From contig JAEUNM010000062.1 in assembly GCA_016791105.1 (NCBI GenBank), positions 1-64,000 on the forward strand: 64,000 nucleotides of DNA, written 5' to 3'. Both the position numbers and the translations under genes were made by a program. Shown in pieces: positions 18,889-27,800 of this stretch. The notes under the pieces were generated by a model. That model searched no databases, was not told the origin of the DNA, and saw only the letters and a program-made list of their open reading frames with translations. The DNA is from Rhodocyclaceae bacterium (GTDB lineage: Bacteria > Pseudomonadota > Gammaproteobacteria > Burkholderiales > Rhodocyclaceae). Every line of letters starts with the position of its first letter. Positions within the stretch are counted from its first letter, which is position 1.

Positions 18889-20036
18889 TGGACTTCGGCC
18901 TGAGCGAGGAACAACGCCTGCTGCGCGACAACATCGTGCGCTTTGCGCGCGGCGTGTTGAACGAAGGGACCATTGAGCGCGACCGCGATCAGGTTTTTTC
19001 GCGCGATCTGTGGCGGCGCTGCGCGGAAATCGGCATCCCGGGCCTGCCCGCGCCGGCGGATTACGGCGGCAGCGGGCAGGATGCCGTTTCCTGCGCCATC
19101 GCCCTGGAGGCGCTCGGCTACGGGTGCAGCGACGGCGGACTCACGTTTTCGCTGTGCGCGCACATGCTGGCCTGTGTGGTGCCGCTATCGCGTCACGCCA
19201 GCGAGGAGCAGAAACGCCATTATCTGCCGGGCCTGTGCGACGGCAGTTTCATCGGCGCGCATGCGATTACCGAACCCGGCTCCGGGTCGGATACCTTTTC
19301 CATGCGCACGCGCGCCGTGCGGGCGGGTGGCGGCTGGGTGCTGAGCGGCACGAAAACCTTCATTTCGAATGCGCCGGTGGCCGACGTGGCGGTGGTATTC
19401 GCCGTCACGGACGCGAGCAAGGGCTTTCAGGGCGGCGTCACGGCTTTCGTGATCGACCGCGAAACGCCGGGTTTCCGTGCCGGTCAGAAATTCGAAAAAA
19501 TGGGGCTGCGCACGTCTCCGGTCGGCGAACTGACGCTGCAAGACGTGTTTTTGCCCGACGCCGCCGTGCTGGGCCGGGTGGGCGGCGGATCGGCGGTATT
19601 TGCGACCGCCATGGACTGGGAGCGCAGTCTGCTGGTCGCAGCCCACGTGGGGGCGATGGAACGCGTGATGGAAAAAACCATCGAGTACGCGCGCCTGCGC
19701 CGGCAGTTTGGTCAGCCGATAGGGAAATTCCAGGCCGTAGCGCACAAAATTGCCGACATGAAGGTACAGCTGGACGCCGCCCGCCTGCTCACCTGGCGTG
19801 CCGCCTGGCGGCTGGAGCATGCTCGCAGCGCCTCGCTGGAAGCGTCGATCGCCAAGCTGTACGCGAGTGAAGCACTGCTCAAGACCGCGCTCGACGCCGT
19901 GCAGGTGCATGGCGGCTACGGCTACATGGTGGAATACGAAGTGGAGCGCGCGCTGCGTGACGCGGTGGGCAGCACCATTTATTCCGGCACTTCGGAAATG
20001 CAGCGCAATATCATCGCGCGCTGGCTGGGACTGTAA
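18888..20036 (+). CDS. Acyl-CoA-dehydrogenase-like flavoenzyme, probably acting on a carrier-bound acyl group
   Basis: 382 residues with the whole acyl-CoA dehydrogenase fold: MDFGLSEEQRLLRDN at the start, ITEPGSGSD and SGTKTFISNAP in the middle domain, and GGYGYMVEYEVERALRDA near the end, with E349 at the position of the medium-chain enzyme's catalytic glutamate. It overlaps the adenylation gene by one base (TGATG). In an operon with a carrier protein and an amino-acid-activating enzyme, the likely substrate is an aminoacyl-S-carrier, as for the prolyl-carrier dehydrogenases PltE/RedW/AnaB that lead to pyrrole-2-carboxylate or dehydroproline. The sequence itself does not show the substrate. 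Confidence 0.88.
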
Positions 20037-20105
20037 GTGCGCAGAGGGCAGTTTGTTGGCGGCGCGGGCGCGCCCTGCCCGCTTGCCCTGGCGATCGCAA
20101 AAGGA

Positions 20106-20124
20106 GGCGGGCGGGACGCCCGCC
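20106..20124. repeat. GC palindrome after the operon
   Basis: GGCGGGCGGGACGCCCGCC is nearly self-complementary and shares the core of the 147-bp repeat family (GCGGGCGGGACGCCCGC). It lies between the convergent dehydrogenase and carbonic-anhydrase-like genes and may act as a two-way terminator hairpin. Confidence 0.5.
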
Positions 20125-20216
20125 CCCCCGGGGTCTGTCGCGTTACGAATTTCTTGCGGCCTCAAGCCAAGCCGAGGCGGCAGGGCTGCTGGGGGTGCTG
20201 GCGCCCTAGCCGGCCT

Positions 20217-20795
20217 TCAGAAGCGCACGCGCTGCGGCCCGGTGCTGGCCGGCGGCGGCGTGATGACATCCGGCGTAATCGCCTTTTGCCCCAGACCGAC
20301 ATAAAGGCTGGCGTTATAGCGCAGCCACTCGCGGTCCTTGTCGCTCAGGGCGCGTATGGGTTTGGCCGGCGCGCCCATGTAGATGTAACCCGGTTCCAGC
20401 TTCTTGCCCGGCGACACCACCGCACCGGCGCCGATGATGGTTTCGGACGGGATGTGCGAACCATCCAGCACGATCGCGCCGATACCGATGCAGACGTAGT
20501 CGCCTATGCTGCCGCCGTGCACCATCGCACAGTGCGCGATGGTGACGAAATTGCCGATCTGCACGCAGAATGCCGGCTCGCCGCCGTGTATGACGGCACC
20601 GTCCTGCACGTTGCAGTGGGTGCCTATGCGCACCCAGCCGCCGCCGTCGCCGCGCACCACCGCGGAAGGCCATATGTTGCTGTAAGCGCCCAATTCCACA
20701 TCACCCATCAGCGTGGCGCGATCGCTAACGTAGGTGTTGCTGGCGTCGAAGCGGGGCGTCCCGAATTCGCGCAGATATACCGTCTTTGCGTCCAT
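20217..20795 (-). CDS. Gamma-carbonic-anhydrase-like hexapeptide-repeat protein
   Basis: 192 residues of left-handed beta-helix repeats (ATLMGDVELGAYSNIWPSAV and on). The block RGDGGGWVRIGTHCNVQDGAVIHGG followed by FVTIAHCAMVHGG keeps the three metal-binding histidines of the gamma-carbonic anhydrase family (YrdA/PaaY/Cam type). Members hydrate CO2 or hydrolyse thioesters. The ATG at 20795 is preferred, with GGAGA upstream; a longer frame from 20927 adds a Cys/Arg-rich stretch without homology. No operon partners. Confidence 0.88.
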   Translation of the reverse strand: MDAKTVYLREFGTPRFDASNTYVSDRATLMGDVELGAYSNIWPSAVVRGDGGGWVRIGTHCNVQDGAVIHGGEPAFCVQIGNFVTIAHCAMVHGGSIGDYVCIGIGAIVLDGSHIPSETIIGAGAVVSPGKKLEPGYIYMGAPAKPIRALSDKDREWLRYNASLYVGLGQKAITPDVITPPPASTGPQRVRF

Positions 20796-21103
20796 ATGCC
20801 TGGTCTCCGGTAGTGCTGTCTGGCAATGCCCGCATGCCCTGCAGGGCGCGCGGGCGCATGGCGCGTTACGGATGGCGCGCCGGGCCCAAATGGCTACCGC
20901 GGCGGCCGGGTGCACCTTGGCGCGCACGTCGAGCGCTGTTTATGTCAATGGATTCGCCGGGCCGGCTTCGGTCAAATTGCGAATTGTCAATCGCGCTCCA
21001 CGTCGGCAAATTTTACGAACTGATTTCGACACGCACAATATGGCGGCGTCGCCTTTCCGCGACGGGCGGCAATGGCATGGCGCAAATCGGGCGCGCGTTG
21101 GGC
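20796..21103. other. Intergenic region
   Basis: About 310 bases without a supported gene. It is AT-richer in the middle (20985-21055) and probably includes the promoter of the carbonic-anhydrase-like gene. No repeat seen. Confidence 0.45.
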
Positions 21104-21883
21104 TCAATTTCGCCTGCCGTGCAGGCCCGCCGCGGCCAGGATGGCCGGCATCGCCAACGCGGCGCGCGCCTGCACACGGTAATCGACGATAGTCGACAGT
21201 TCCGTCGTGCCAGGATTGATTTCCACCGTGGGTATGCCTTGCGAACGCGCCCACAGCACCGGCTGCACGATGTACGGGAACAAGGCGCTGGTGCCTATGG
21301 TGAACACCATGTCGAAGCCCTCGTCCAGCGCGGCATAGAGGCGTTCCAGTTGGTCCATGGGCAGGTTTTCGCCGAACAGCACCACTTGCGGCCTGACCAG
21401 CCCGGAACATTCCGGGCACTGCGGCGGCAGGGCGAGCCCGGCGTAAGTTTCCAGTTCAGTACGCCAGCCGCAGACGGTGCAGGCCAGGCGCTTCAGGCAG
21501 CCGTGAATTTCCACCAGGTTTTCCACGCCTGCTGCGCTGTGCAGGCCATCGACGTTCTGCGTGAGCGTGAATACACCGGGTTTGTGACGCTCGAGTTCTG
21601 CGATTGCATAATGCGCCGCATTCGGGCGCGCGCCGCGGCAGGCGGCTTCGATCTGGGCCAGGTATTTCCAGGTGACGACGGGCCGTACCTGAAACATGGG
21701 GCCGGACAGGGCTTCTTCGATGTCTATTCCGTCTGCGGTCGCCACACCGTCGTATATGCCGCCCACGCCGCGGTAGGTGGGCAGGCCGGAATCGGCGGAT
21801 ATGCCGGCGCCGGTGATGAACAGCACGCGCTCGGCCTGCGCCAGGCGCAAGCCCACCGCGCGCATGATGTGGTCCGCATCCAT
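21104..21883 (-). CDS. Sir2-family NAD-dependent protein deacylase
   Basis: 259 residues. NAD site: TGAGISADSGLPTYRG (residues 24-39). The motif TQNVDGLH is at 108-115, the catalytic base is H127 (EIHG), and a structural zinc site is formed by C135/C138 and C156/C159. The enzyme removes acyl groups from lysines using NAD. The presence of both CxxC pairs fits classical sirtuins. ATG 21883 starts just before the NAD fold; the frame extends upstream to 22000 but with low-quality sequence that overlaps the divergent yjbQ gene. Confidence 0.92.
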   Translation of the reverse strand: MDADHIMRAVGLRLAQAERVLFITGAGISADSGLPTYRGVGGIYDGVATADGIDIEEALSGPMFQVRPVVTWKYLAQIEAACRGARPNAAHYAIAELERHKPGVFTLTQNVDGLHSAAGVENLVEIHGCLKRLACTVCGWRTELETYAGLALPPQCPECSGLVRPQVVLFGENLPMDQLERLYAALDEGFDMVFTIGTSALFPYIVQPVLWARSQGIPTVEINPGTTELSTIVDYRVQARAALAMPAILAAAGLHGRRN

Positions 21884-21985
21884 TTTGCTCGCCCCTACGT
21901 ATAACGCGTGCGGGTGATTATCGCACCCGCGGCGGCGCCTGCGCGTTAGGCTGCAAGTGCCGCCCATGCGTGCCAGAATGAACGA

Positions 21986-22405
21986 ATGCGCCAAAACCAA
22001 ACTACCCTCAGCATCGCCACGCGCGGCCGCGCGCTGTACGACATTACGTCACAGCTCGCCGATTGGGTGGCTGAAAGCGGCATCGCCTGCGGCCTGCTCA
22101 CGCTGTTCCTGCGCCATACCTCGGCCAGCCTGCTGGTGCAGGAAAATGCCGACCCCACGGTGCGTGCCGATCTGGAGCGTTTTTTCGCGCGCCTGGTGGC
22201 CGACGGCGACGCCTTGTTCCGCCACGTGGACGAAGGGCCGGACGACATGCCGGCGCACGTGCGGGCGGCACTGACACAGGTGCAGTTGAGCATTCCGGTG
22301 CAGGCGGCACGCCTCATGCTGGGCACCTGGCAGGGTGTGTATCTGTGGGAACACCGCCTGCGGCCGCACCGGCGCGAGCTGGTGCTGCACCTCGCCGGCA
22401 CATGA
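21986..22405 (+). CDS. yjbQ: YjbQ (UPF0047) family protein
   Basis: 139 residues; the compact beta-rich UPF0047 fold is recognisable from LLTLFLRHTSASLLVQENADPTVRADLERFF, VDEGPDDMPAHVRAALT and the end GTWQGVYLWEHR. Relatives show weak thiamine-phosphate synthase activity; the real cellular role is unsettled. It is divergent from the sirtuin. Its stop overlaps an ATG at 22402, and the YafJ-type gene follows at once, so the two are probably co-transcribed. Confidence 0.9.
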   Translation: MRQNQTTLSIATRGRALYDITSQLADWVAESGIACGLLTLFLRHTSASLLVQENADPTVRADLERFFARLVADGDALFRHVDEGPDDMPAHVRAALTQVQLSIPVQAARLMLGTWQGVYLWEHRLRPHRRELVLHLAGT

Positions 22406-22422
22406 ACGCGCGCGAGGACGCC

Positions 22423-23232
22423 ATGTGCCAATTGCTGGGCATGAACTGCAATGTGCCGACCGATATCTGCTTTTCTTTCACCGGCTTCCAGAAGCGCGGC
22501 GGCATGACCGACGAACACCGCGACGGCTGGGGCATCGCGTTTTTCGAAGGGCGCGGCTGCCGCGTGTTTCTCGATCCGCTGCCCAGTTGCAATTCCCCGG
22601 TGGCCGCGCTGGTGCGCAATTATCCGATCCGCTCCCGAAATGTCGTGGCGCACATCCGTAAAGCCACCCAGGGAGAAGTCGCGCTGGAAAATACCCATCC
22701 GTTCCAGCGCGAGTTGTGGGGGCGTTACTGGCTATTCGCGCACAACGGCAATCTGGTGGATTTCACGCCGCGCCTGGGACGGTTTTTACCGGTCGGCCAC
22801 ACCGATTCGGAAGCCGCCTTCTGCCACATGCTGGCGCAACTGGAAGCGCGCCACGGCGACACGGCGCCAGAGCCGCACGTGCTGTTTGACAGTCTGTGCA
22901 GTCTGGCGGCGGACATCGGCCGCCATGGCAGCTTCAATTTTTTGCTGTCGAACGGCGACTGGCTGGTTGCGCACTGTTCCACGCAGCTCGCCTACATCGT
23001 GCGGCAGGCGCCGTTTTCCGTCGCGCACCTGGCGGACGAAGACGTAAGCGTGGATTTCCGCGAGCTGACGCGGGCGCAGGATCGCGTCGCAGTGGTGGCG
23101 ACCATGCCGCTCACCGACAACGAGCGCTGGACCCGCATCGAAAGCGGCTGCGCGGTGCTGTTCATGGACGGCGCGCCGCTCGCCACGCGCCCCTGCCCAT
23201 GGATGCAAAAGCCGGATCGGAGTGAGCAGTAG
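22423..23232 (+). CDS. Class II glutamine amidotransferase (YafJ-like)
   Basis: 269 residues beginning MCQLLGMNCN. Cys2 becomes the N-terminal nucleophile after Met removal, which fixes the start at 22423 (GAGG upstream) rather than the in-frame ATG at 22402. HRDGWGIAFFEG, RSRNVVAHIRKATQG and FAHNGNLVDF are the Ntn-amidohydrolase substrate blocks, and VGHTDSEAAFCHML follows. No synthetase domain is present, so it is a stand-alone glutaminase/amidohydrolase of YafJ/EgtC type. It follows yjbQ and precedes a HIT protein in the same direction. Confidence 0.9.
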   Translation: MCQLLGMNCNVPTDICFSFTGFQKRGGMTDEHRDGWGIAFFEGRGCRVFLDPLPSCNSPVAALVRNYPIRSRNVVAHIRKATQGEVALENTHPFQRELWGRYWLFAHNGNLVDFTPRLGRFLPVGHTDSEAAFCHMLAQLEARHGDTAPEPHVLFDSLCSLAADIGRHGSFNFLLSNGDWLVAHCSTQLAYIVRQAPFSVAHLADEDVSVDFRELTRAQDRVAVVATMPLTDNERWTRIESGCAVLFMDGAPLATRPCPWMQKPDRSEQ

Positions 23233-23281
23233 GCGAAGTTTTGTGCACTTGGTAACATATGCCCTTATTGCGCGTGCAGTC

Positions 23282-23716
23282 ATGAGCGGAAACGATCACT
23301 GTCAATTGTGTTGCGAAGCGGGTGGGGCCGTCCTGTGGCAGGATGGGCTGTGCCGCATCGTGCTGGCGCAGGACGGCGAAGTGCCGGGCATACTGCGCGT
23401 GATCTGGCGTGCCCACGTTGCCGAAATGACCGATCTGACGCGGCCCGAGCGGCAGCATTTCATGGATAGCGTGTATGCCGCCGAAGCGGCGCTGCGTGCA
23501 GGCTGTGCGCCGGACAAGATCAACCTGGCCAGCTTGGGCAACATGGTGCCGCACCTGCACTGGCACGTGATTCCGCGCTGGCGCGACGATGCTTTTTTCC
23601 CGCGGCCGATCTGGGGCGCCCCGCAGCGCGCCGGTGCGGTACGCGAAGTCGATGTGGCGCGCATTGCGCGCGCGCTGCAGCAAAATTTGTATGCGGAACA
23701 CGGAGAGCAGGCGTGA
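23282..23716 (+). CDS. HIT-family nucleotide hydrolase/transferase
   Basis: 144 residues. The histidine triad is HLHWHVIPR (H91, H93, H95). An N-terminal CQLC pair (C7, C10) may bind metal. HIT enzymes hydrolyse AMP-linked or dinucleoside substrates. ATG 23282 starts the domain; the frame extends to 23222 without homology. The gene overlaps the next one by four bases (GTGA at 23713-23716), so they are translationally coupled. Confidence 0.9.
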   Translation: MSGNDHCQLCCEAGGAVLWQDGLCRIVLAQDGEVPGILRVIWRAHVAEMTDLTRPERQHFMDSVYAAEAALRAGCAPDKINLASLGNMVPHLHWHVIPRWRDDAFFPRPIWGAPQRAGAVREVDVARIARALQQNLYAEHGEQA

Positions 23717-25308
23717 CGGCTCGTTTCGAATTGCCAACCATGGGCGGCGCCCCGGCGCCGGCATTCACGAACTCGCGCGCCTGTCGCGAATGGTTGAGCA
23801 ACGTGCCGCTCACGACGCCCATGCAGGCGCAGGCGCAGCTGCTCGGCCAGATCAATCTGCTCAATCGTTACCCGGTGGCGGCCGACGAACGCCTGCGCAT
23901 GCTGGAAATGCTGCGCGACCCGGTGCATTTCGTACAGGCAGAAACCGCCAAAAAATTTTCCGGGCGGCCGCTGCCCTTGTCCAGCAGTGAGGGCGCGATT
24001 TTCGGTGCCAACCAGAATTTGTGGGACACCCTGCGCATGGGCTACGTGATCGTGCTGCAGTCCGCGCTGGAAGGGTTTTCCAACCTGCCCGCGCAAGGGC
24101 ACGTGATCGCACAGCGCGCGCTCGCCTGCATGCGCGAACAGCAAATGGATCAGTGCCGCGCGCCGCACGAACCGCAGCCTGGCTTCTGGAGCAATCTGCA
24201 CGCAATTTACGCGGCGGCCGAAGTCTTGCAGTGCAACAAGCGTCAGGTGACGGACCCTCTGCAGGCGGAGCACAAGCAAACTTCCGTGGCGGCCAGCTAC
24301 AGCTTGCCGCTGCTGCTCAATGCCGCCAGTCCGCATTCGCTGCCGCTCAAGCACATTGCCATCATCCAGCGCTGGCTCATGTCCTGGAGCCACAAGGTGA
24401 GCGTGCATGCCGACGCGCCGGAAGATGCCGAGCCGCCCCCCATTGCAATCGATCTGCAGTCCGATACGCCCGGGTCCATCAATCAGGAAGGTTGCGCCAC
24501 CCTGCGCTGGATGGACGTATCCCGCCTGTCCAACAGCATACGCAAGCGGGTGCTGCTGCTGCAGCGCGGCGAAACCCCGCAAACCCTCAAGCTGGGCGAC
24601 GATTGCATTCCCGCGGTAGCCATCCAGTTGTTGCAACACCTGTACCGTCACTGTTGCCGCGGCGGCTTCACACGCAGCGAGCCACGTCGCAGCACGCGCA
24701 AGGCGGCCCGCCTGGTCGCCGGCCTGCCGGCCGCGCATCAACTTCTGGCCAGCGCGGAAACCGCCCTCGCGGCGCCCATGATCCAGGACATATTCACCTT
24801 CGGCCGCGGCGCCGCCTCTGCCGCCGCGGCGCCGCAAACCATCACCGGCTACACGATGGAGCGCTGGCGCGTGGAAGACGAAAGCCCGGCCGGCATGCGC
24901 ATGACGCGCCTGCGCCAGGAAGCCGGCATGCGCATAGGCGCCGGCCAGTTGGTGGCGGTATGCCCGGACGAAGAAGCCGGCTTTCTGCTGGGCAATGCGC
25001 GCTGGGCGCTAACCCTGCAAACTGGCGAGTTGCAGGCCGGCGTGCGGCTGTTCGCCGGCTCGCCGGACCCGGTCGAAGTGCGCCTGACCGGCGGTGAATC
25101 GGTCGGCCGCATGGCGCAGGGTTTCCTGTTGCCGGCCGTGCCGCGCCTCAAACAGCCGGCCAGCGTAGTCATTCCGGCCACCTGGTATCGTCCCCAGCGC
25201 GTACTGGCCATACGCGGGCGCGAAACTCGCAACATCAAGCTGCTCGAGGTGATCGAACGCGGCGTCGATTTCGAACGTGCGCTGTACGAGCCTTTGGCGT
25301 CTACCTGA
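23713..25308 (+). CDS. Conserved protein of unknown function, paralogue 1
   Basis: 531 residues, GTG start overlapping the HIT stop. No signal peptide or membrane segment. The N-terminal ~330 residues look helical (LLGQINLLNRYPVAADERLRMLEML, then LWDTLRMGYVIVLQSALEGF). The C-terminal ~130 residues look beta-rich and contain GQLVAVCPDEEAGFLLGNARW and FLLPAVPRLKQPASVVIPATWY, RPQRVLAIRG. The same plan appears in the gene at 25798 (FLLPALPALKIEARLVLPRGWF), so the two are diverged tandem paralogues. The beta-rich end could be a PilZ-like barrel, but I see no RxxxR...DxSxxG motif, so this is only a guess. Confidence 0.8.
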   Translation: MTARFELPTMGGAPAPAFTNSRACREWLSNVPLTTPMQAQAQLLGQINLLNRYPVAADERLRMLEMLRDPVHFVQAETAKKFSGRPLPLSSSEGAIFGANQNLWDTLRMGYVIVLQSALEGFSNLPAQGHVIAQRALACMREQQMDQCRAPHEPQPGFWSNLHAIYAAAEVLQCNKRQVTDPLQAEHKQTSVAASYSLPLLLNAASPHSLPLKHIAIIQRWLMSWSHKVSVHADAPEDAEPPPIAIDLQSDTPGSINQEGCATLRWMDVSRLSNSIRKRVLLLQRGETPQTLKLGDDCIPAVAIQLLQHLYRHCCRGGFTRSEPRRSTRKAARLVAGLPAAHQLLASAETALAAPMIQDIFTFGRGAASAAAAPQTITGYTMERWRVEDESPAGMRMTRLRQEAGMRIGAGQLVAVCPDEEAGFLLGNARWALTLQTGELQAGVRLFAGSPDPVEVRLTGGESVGRMAQGFLLPAVPRLKQPASVVIPATWYRPQRVLAIRGRETRNIKLLEVIERGVDFERALYEPLAST

Positions 25309-25797
25309 TTCCGCCTTCGCCTGATCCATGCTGCCGCGCCGTTATTTCCGGACGCAGTCGCAGCGCGCCGCAGCGACTGCTCTCGACTCGCGTTCGCGGC
25401 GCATTAAATCTGCGCCACCATCCATGCCATTGCCATCGGCGCATCTGCCCGCCGGCCTCGTGCATGCTTGGGCACATGCCTGTTCAAATTTTCAGTCACT
25501 ATGGAAAAGCAGCGCTGCGCCGGGCGCTCCGGTACGCTTCCTGCCACCCATGCATATGGAATCGCAGGCGCCTTAGCGCAATGTTAACTTTCTCGCCGCG
25601 TGCGCTGCTACGCGCCGCCACCGTTCCAAACGCATGGGCGCTAACCACCGAGCGTGATCGATTACGGATCCCGCGTTCCGATTCGCGCAGATTTTTCTCG
25701 CCCTCTACTGCCGTCCGGTTTATGCTTGCATCGGCTTGGCTGGGATGGCAGCCCGCATGCGGGTGGAAAGGCGCGAATCAGGCGACAGAGAATGATC
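25309..25797. other. Intergenic region between the paralogues
   Basis: About 490 bases, no supported gene; the overlapping open frames are Ser/Arg/Pro-rich. It probably holds a promoter for the second paralogue. AGAGA lies 5-8 bases before ATG 25798. Confidence 0.45.
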
Positions 25798-27387
25798 ATG
25801 CCATCGGGTAAAAAATTCGATTTTTCCAATTCGCAGGCCTGCCTGCGCGTGCTCGAGCGCATGCAGGTGCAAGCCACCGCGCACGCCCGCGACAGCATGG
25901 CGCAATTGTTGCGCGGCATGCAGCACACGCCGCCGCCGCCACTCGAATACCTGGCTGTGCTGGAGCGCATGCGCGTGCCGCTTGCCATCGTGCTGCGCGA
26001 AATGGCGGAACCCCTGACGCGCCAGCCCATTCCGCCCGGCCAGCCGGGTGATGAAACGTTGCGCTTCTGCGTCACGCTGTGGCTTACCATGGCCAAAGCG
26101 TATGCGCGCGTGGCGGAACTGGGTTCAAATTTGCCGGCCGTACAGCGCGAATTGCCGCTCATTTGTCAGCGCTGTGTGCATTATGCCGGTCGTGCCATCA
26201 CCACTTATTACGGGGTTCATCGTGAAGTGCCGCGCGGCCTGTGGCTGGAACTGCACGGTTACTATGCAACCGCGGAAGAATGGCAGCTCGCGCGCGTGCC
26301 GGTGCATGAGCCGCTCTGCGCCGGCACCGCTACGCAAAGCAGCGAAGAAGCCTATATCGCAATTTTGCTGGTCGAGCTGGCCAATCCGTATTCGCGCAAT
26401 CTGCGCGAACTGGATTTGACTTTGCGTTGGGCACAGCGCTTCGCGCCTTATGCCGACTTACAGGCGCCCGATAGCGCGCCGGACCTGCGCAGTTATGCGG
26501 TGGATTTGGTGCGCGACAGCGGACCGCTCCCTCTGCAAGCCATCGCGGCCGGTTCTCAGGTGCGCTGTTTGCTGTCCGGGCGCCTGGCGGCCGAAATCGA
26601 GCATTGCGTGGCCAAGTTGCGCGGCGGCACAGCGCCTTCCGCGCTGGGGCTGGGCGAAAATTGTGCGGCGCGGCCGGCGGCGCGCCTGCTGGTGCAGTTG
26701 TACCGGCCCTGGTGTCAGGCCGCGACGCCGCGGCGATTTCCGCGCCACAAGGGACAGGGCGAAATTACCCTGTTCCGCGGCTTTGAAATCATTCACGATA
26801 TGGTGAGCGGGAAAAAATTCCGCCAGCCGGAACTGATCCATCTGTTTTACCGGCCCGAATTCGAAGCCATCGTTACCTTCGGCGAACGCGTGGAGTCCAA
26901 TCTGGTCTGGAAAGCGCGCGAAGCCGACATGCCCGCGAGCGGCGAGCCCTGGCACGTGGCCGACCAAAGTGCCACCGGTTTTCGTGTCGCGCGGCCGGCC
27001 ATACAGGATTGTCTGGCCTGCGGCGAACTGGTCGGCTGTATCGTGCCGGATAGTCCTTATTGCCTGCTGGCGCGCGTCACCTGGAGCAAATACGAATCGA
27101 GCGGGCGCTTTTCCGCCGGCCTCGAAGTATTCGCCGGTGCGCCCAAAGCCGTGGCGCTGCGCGCCTATGGGCCGGACGTGCCACAGACCGAAGCGTTCGA
27201 GCGCGCCTTCCTGCTGCCCGCCCTGCCGGCACTGAAAATCGAAGCGCGCCTGGTGCTGCCGCGCGGCTGGTTCGAATCCGGCCGCATGGTGCAGATTTAT
27301 GACGACAAGCTCATGGTGCTGCGCCTGCATCACGCCGACCAGCAGGGCGTCAATTACGACCGCGTCGGCTTTCACCGCGTGGACTAA
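25798..27387 (+). CDS. Conserved protein of unknown function, paralogue 2
   Basis: 529 residues (ATG 25798; ATG 25792 two codons upstream is equally possible). Same architecture as the 23713 gene: helical N-terminal part (YLAVLERMRVPLAIVLREMAEPL; FCVTLWLTMAKAYARVAELG), a middle part, and a beta-rich end (GELVGCIVPDSPYCLLARVTW, AFLLPALPALKIEARLVLPR). The matched positions of FLLPA-P-LK----V-P--W in both proteins indicate an old tandem duplication. No catalytic motif recognised. It converges on the small gene at 27413. Confidence 0.8.
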   Translation: MPSGKKFDFSNSQACLRVLERMQVQATAHARDSMAQLLRGMQHTPPPPLEYLAVLERMRVPLAIVLREMAEPLTRQPIPPGQPGDETLRFCVTLWLTMAKAYARVAELGSNLPAVQRELPLICQRCVHYAGRAITTYYGVHREVPRGLWLELHGYYATAEEWQLARVPVHEPLCAGTATQSSEEAYIAILLVELANPYSRNLRELDLTLRWAQRFAPYADLQAPDSAPDLRSYAVDLVRDSGPLPLQAIAAGSQVRCLLSGRLAAEIEHCVAKLRGGTAPSALGLGENCAARPAARLLVQLYRPWCQAATPRRFPRHKGQGEITLFRGFEIIHDMVSGKKFRQPELIHLFYRPEFEAIVTFGERVESNLVWKAREADMPASGEPWHVADQSATGFRVARPAIQDCLACGELVGCIVPDSPYCLLARVTWSKYESSGRFSAGLEVFAGAPKAVALRAYGPDVPQTEAFERAFLLPALPALKIEARLVLPRGWFESGRMVQIYDDKLMVLRLHHADQQGVNYDRVGFHRVD

Positions 27388-27412
27388 GCCGTCCCTCGCG
27401 GCGCGGTGCTGG

Positions 27413-27742
27413 TCAATCCGATTTACCGCGCGCCGCTGCGTGCAAGTGGGCAATGAAGCGCTGCCGCGCCGCGTCGAGGGCAGCGCGGGCGTCCACATTG
27501 GACAGCCGCTGGCAGCAGCGATAAAACTCGTCAAACGCCGCCATGACCGCCGCCTCGTCGAGGCGCCGCCGCGGCGCGGTTTTATCCGCGGCGGGCTGGT
27601 CGCCCAGCGGCTTGAGCACTGCATAGCGCGGGATCATGGCCTGGCCGCCCTGTTCCGAGCTGGCGGTGATGGGGCCGTTCTTCACGTAAATTTTGCCCTG
27701 GTACTCGAAGCGGGCGCCTATGGGCAATTGCTGGAACTTCAT
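27413..27742 (-). CDS. Small conserved hypothetical protein
   Basis: 109 residues. The N-terminus (MKFQQLPIGARFEYQGKIYVKNGPITAS) resembles a short beta-sheet domain, followed by a charged linker and helices (LDEAAVMAAFDEFYRCCQRL). A strong ribosome site (GGAGGTGAGC) precedes the ATG at 27742, which supports real translation. Function unknown. It sits downstream of, and is convergent with, paralogue 2. Confidence 0.7.
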   Translation of the reverse strand: MKFQQLPIGARFEYQGKIYVKNGPITASSEQGGQAMIPRYAVLKPLGDQPAADKTAPRRRLDEAAVMAAFDEFYRCCQRLSNVDARAALDAARQRFIAHLHAAARGKSD

Positions 27743-27800
27743 GCTGGCTCACCTCCGGTCACGAGGCCTGATGTTACGCCGACCCAGCCGCGCTTGCGTT

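Noticed and set aside
25321..25350. TGATCC near 25322 as a further sigma-E promoter
   Set aside because: No TA-type -10 element at 18 bases; the following gene starts 470 bases away.
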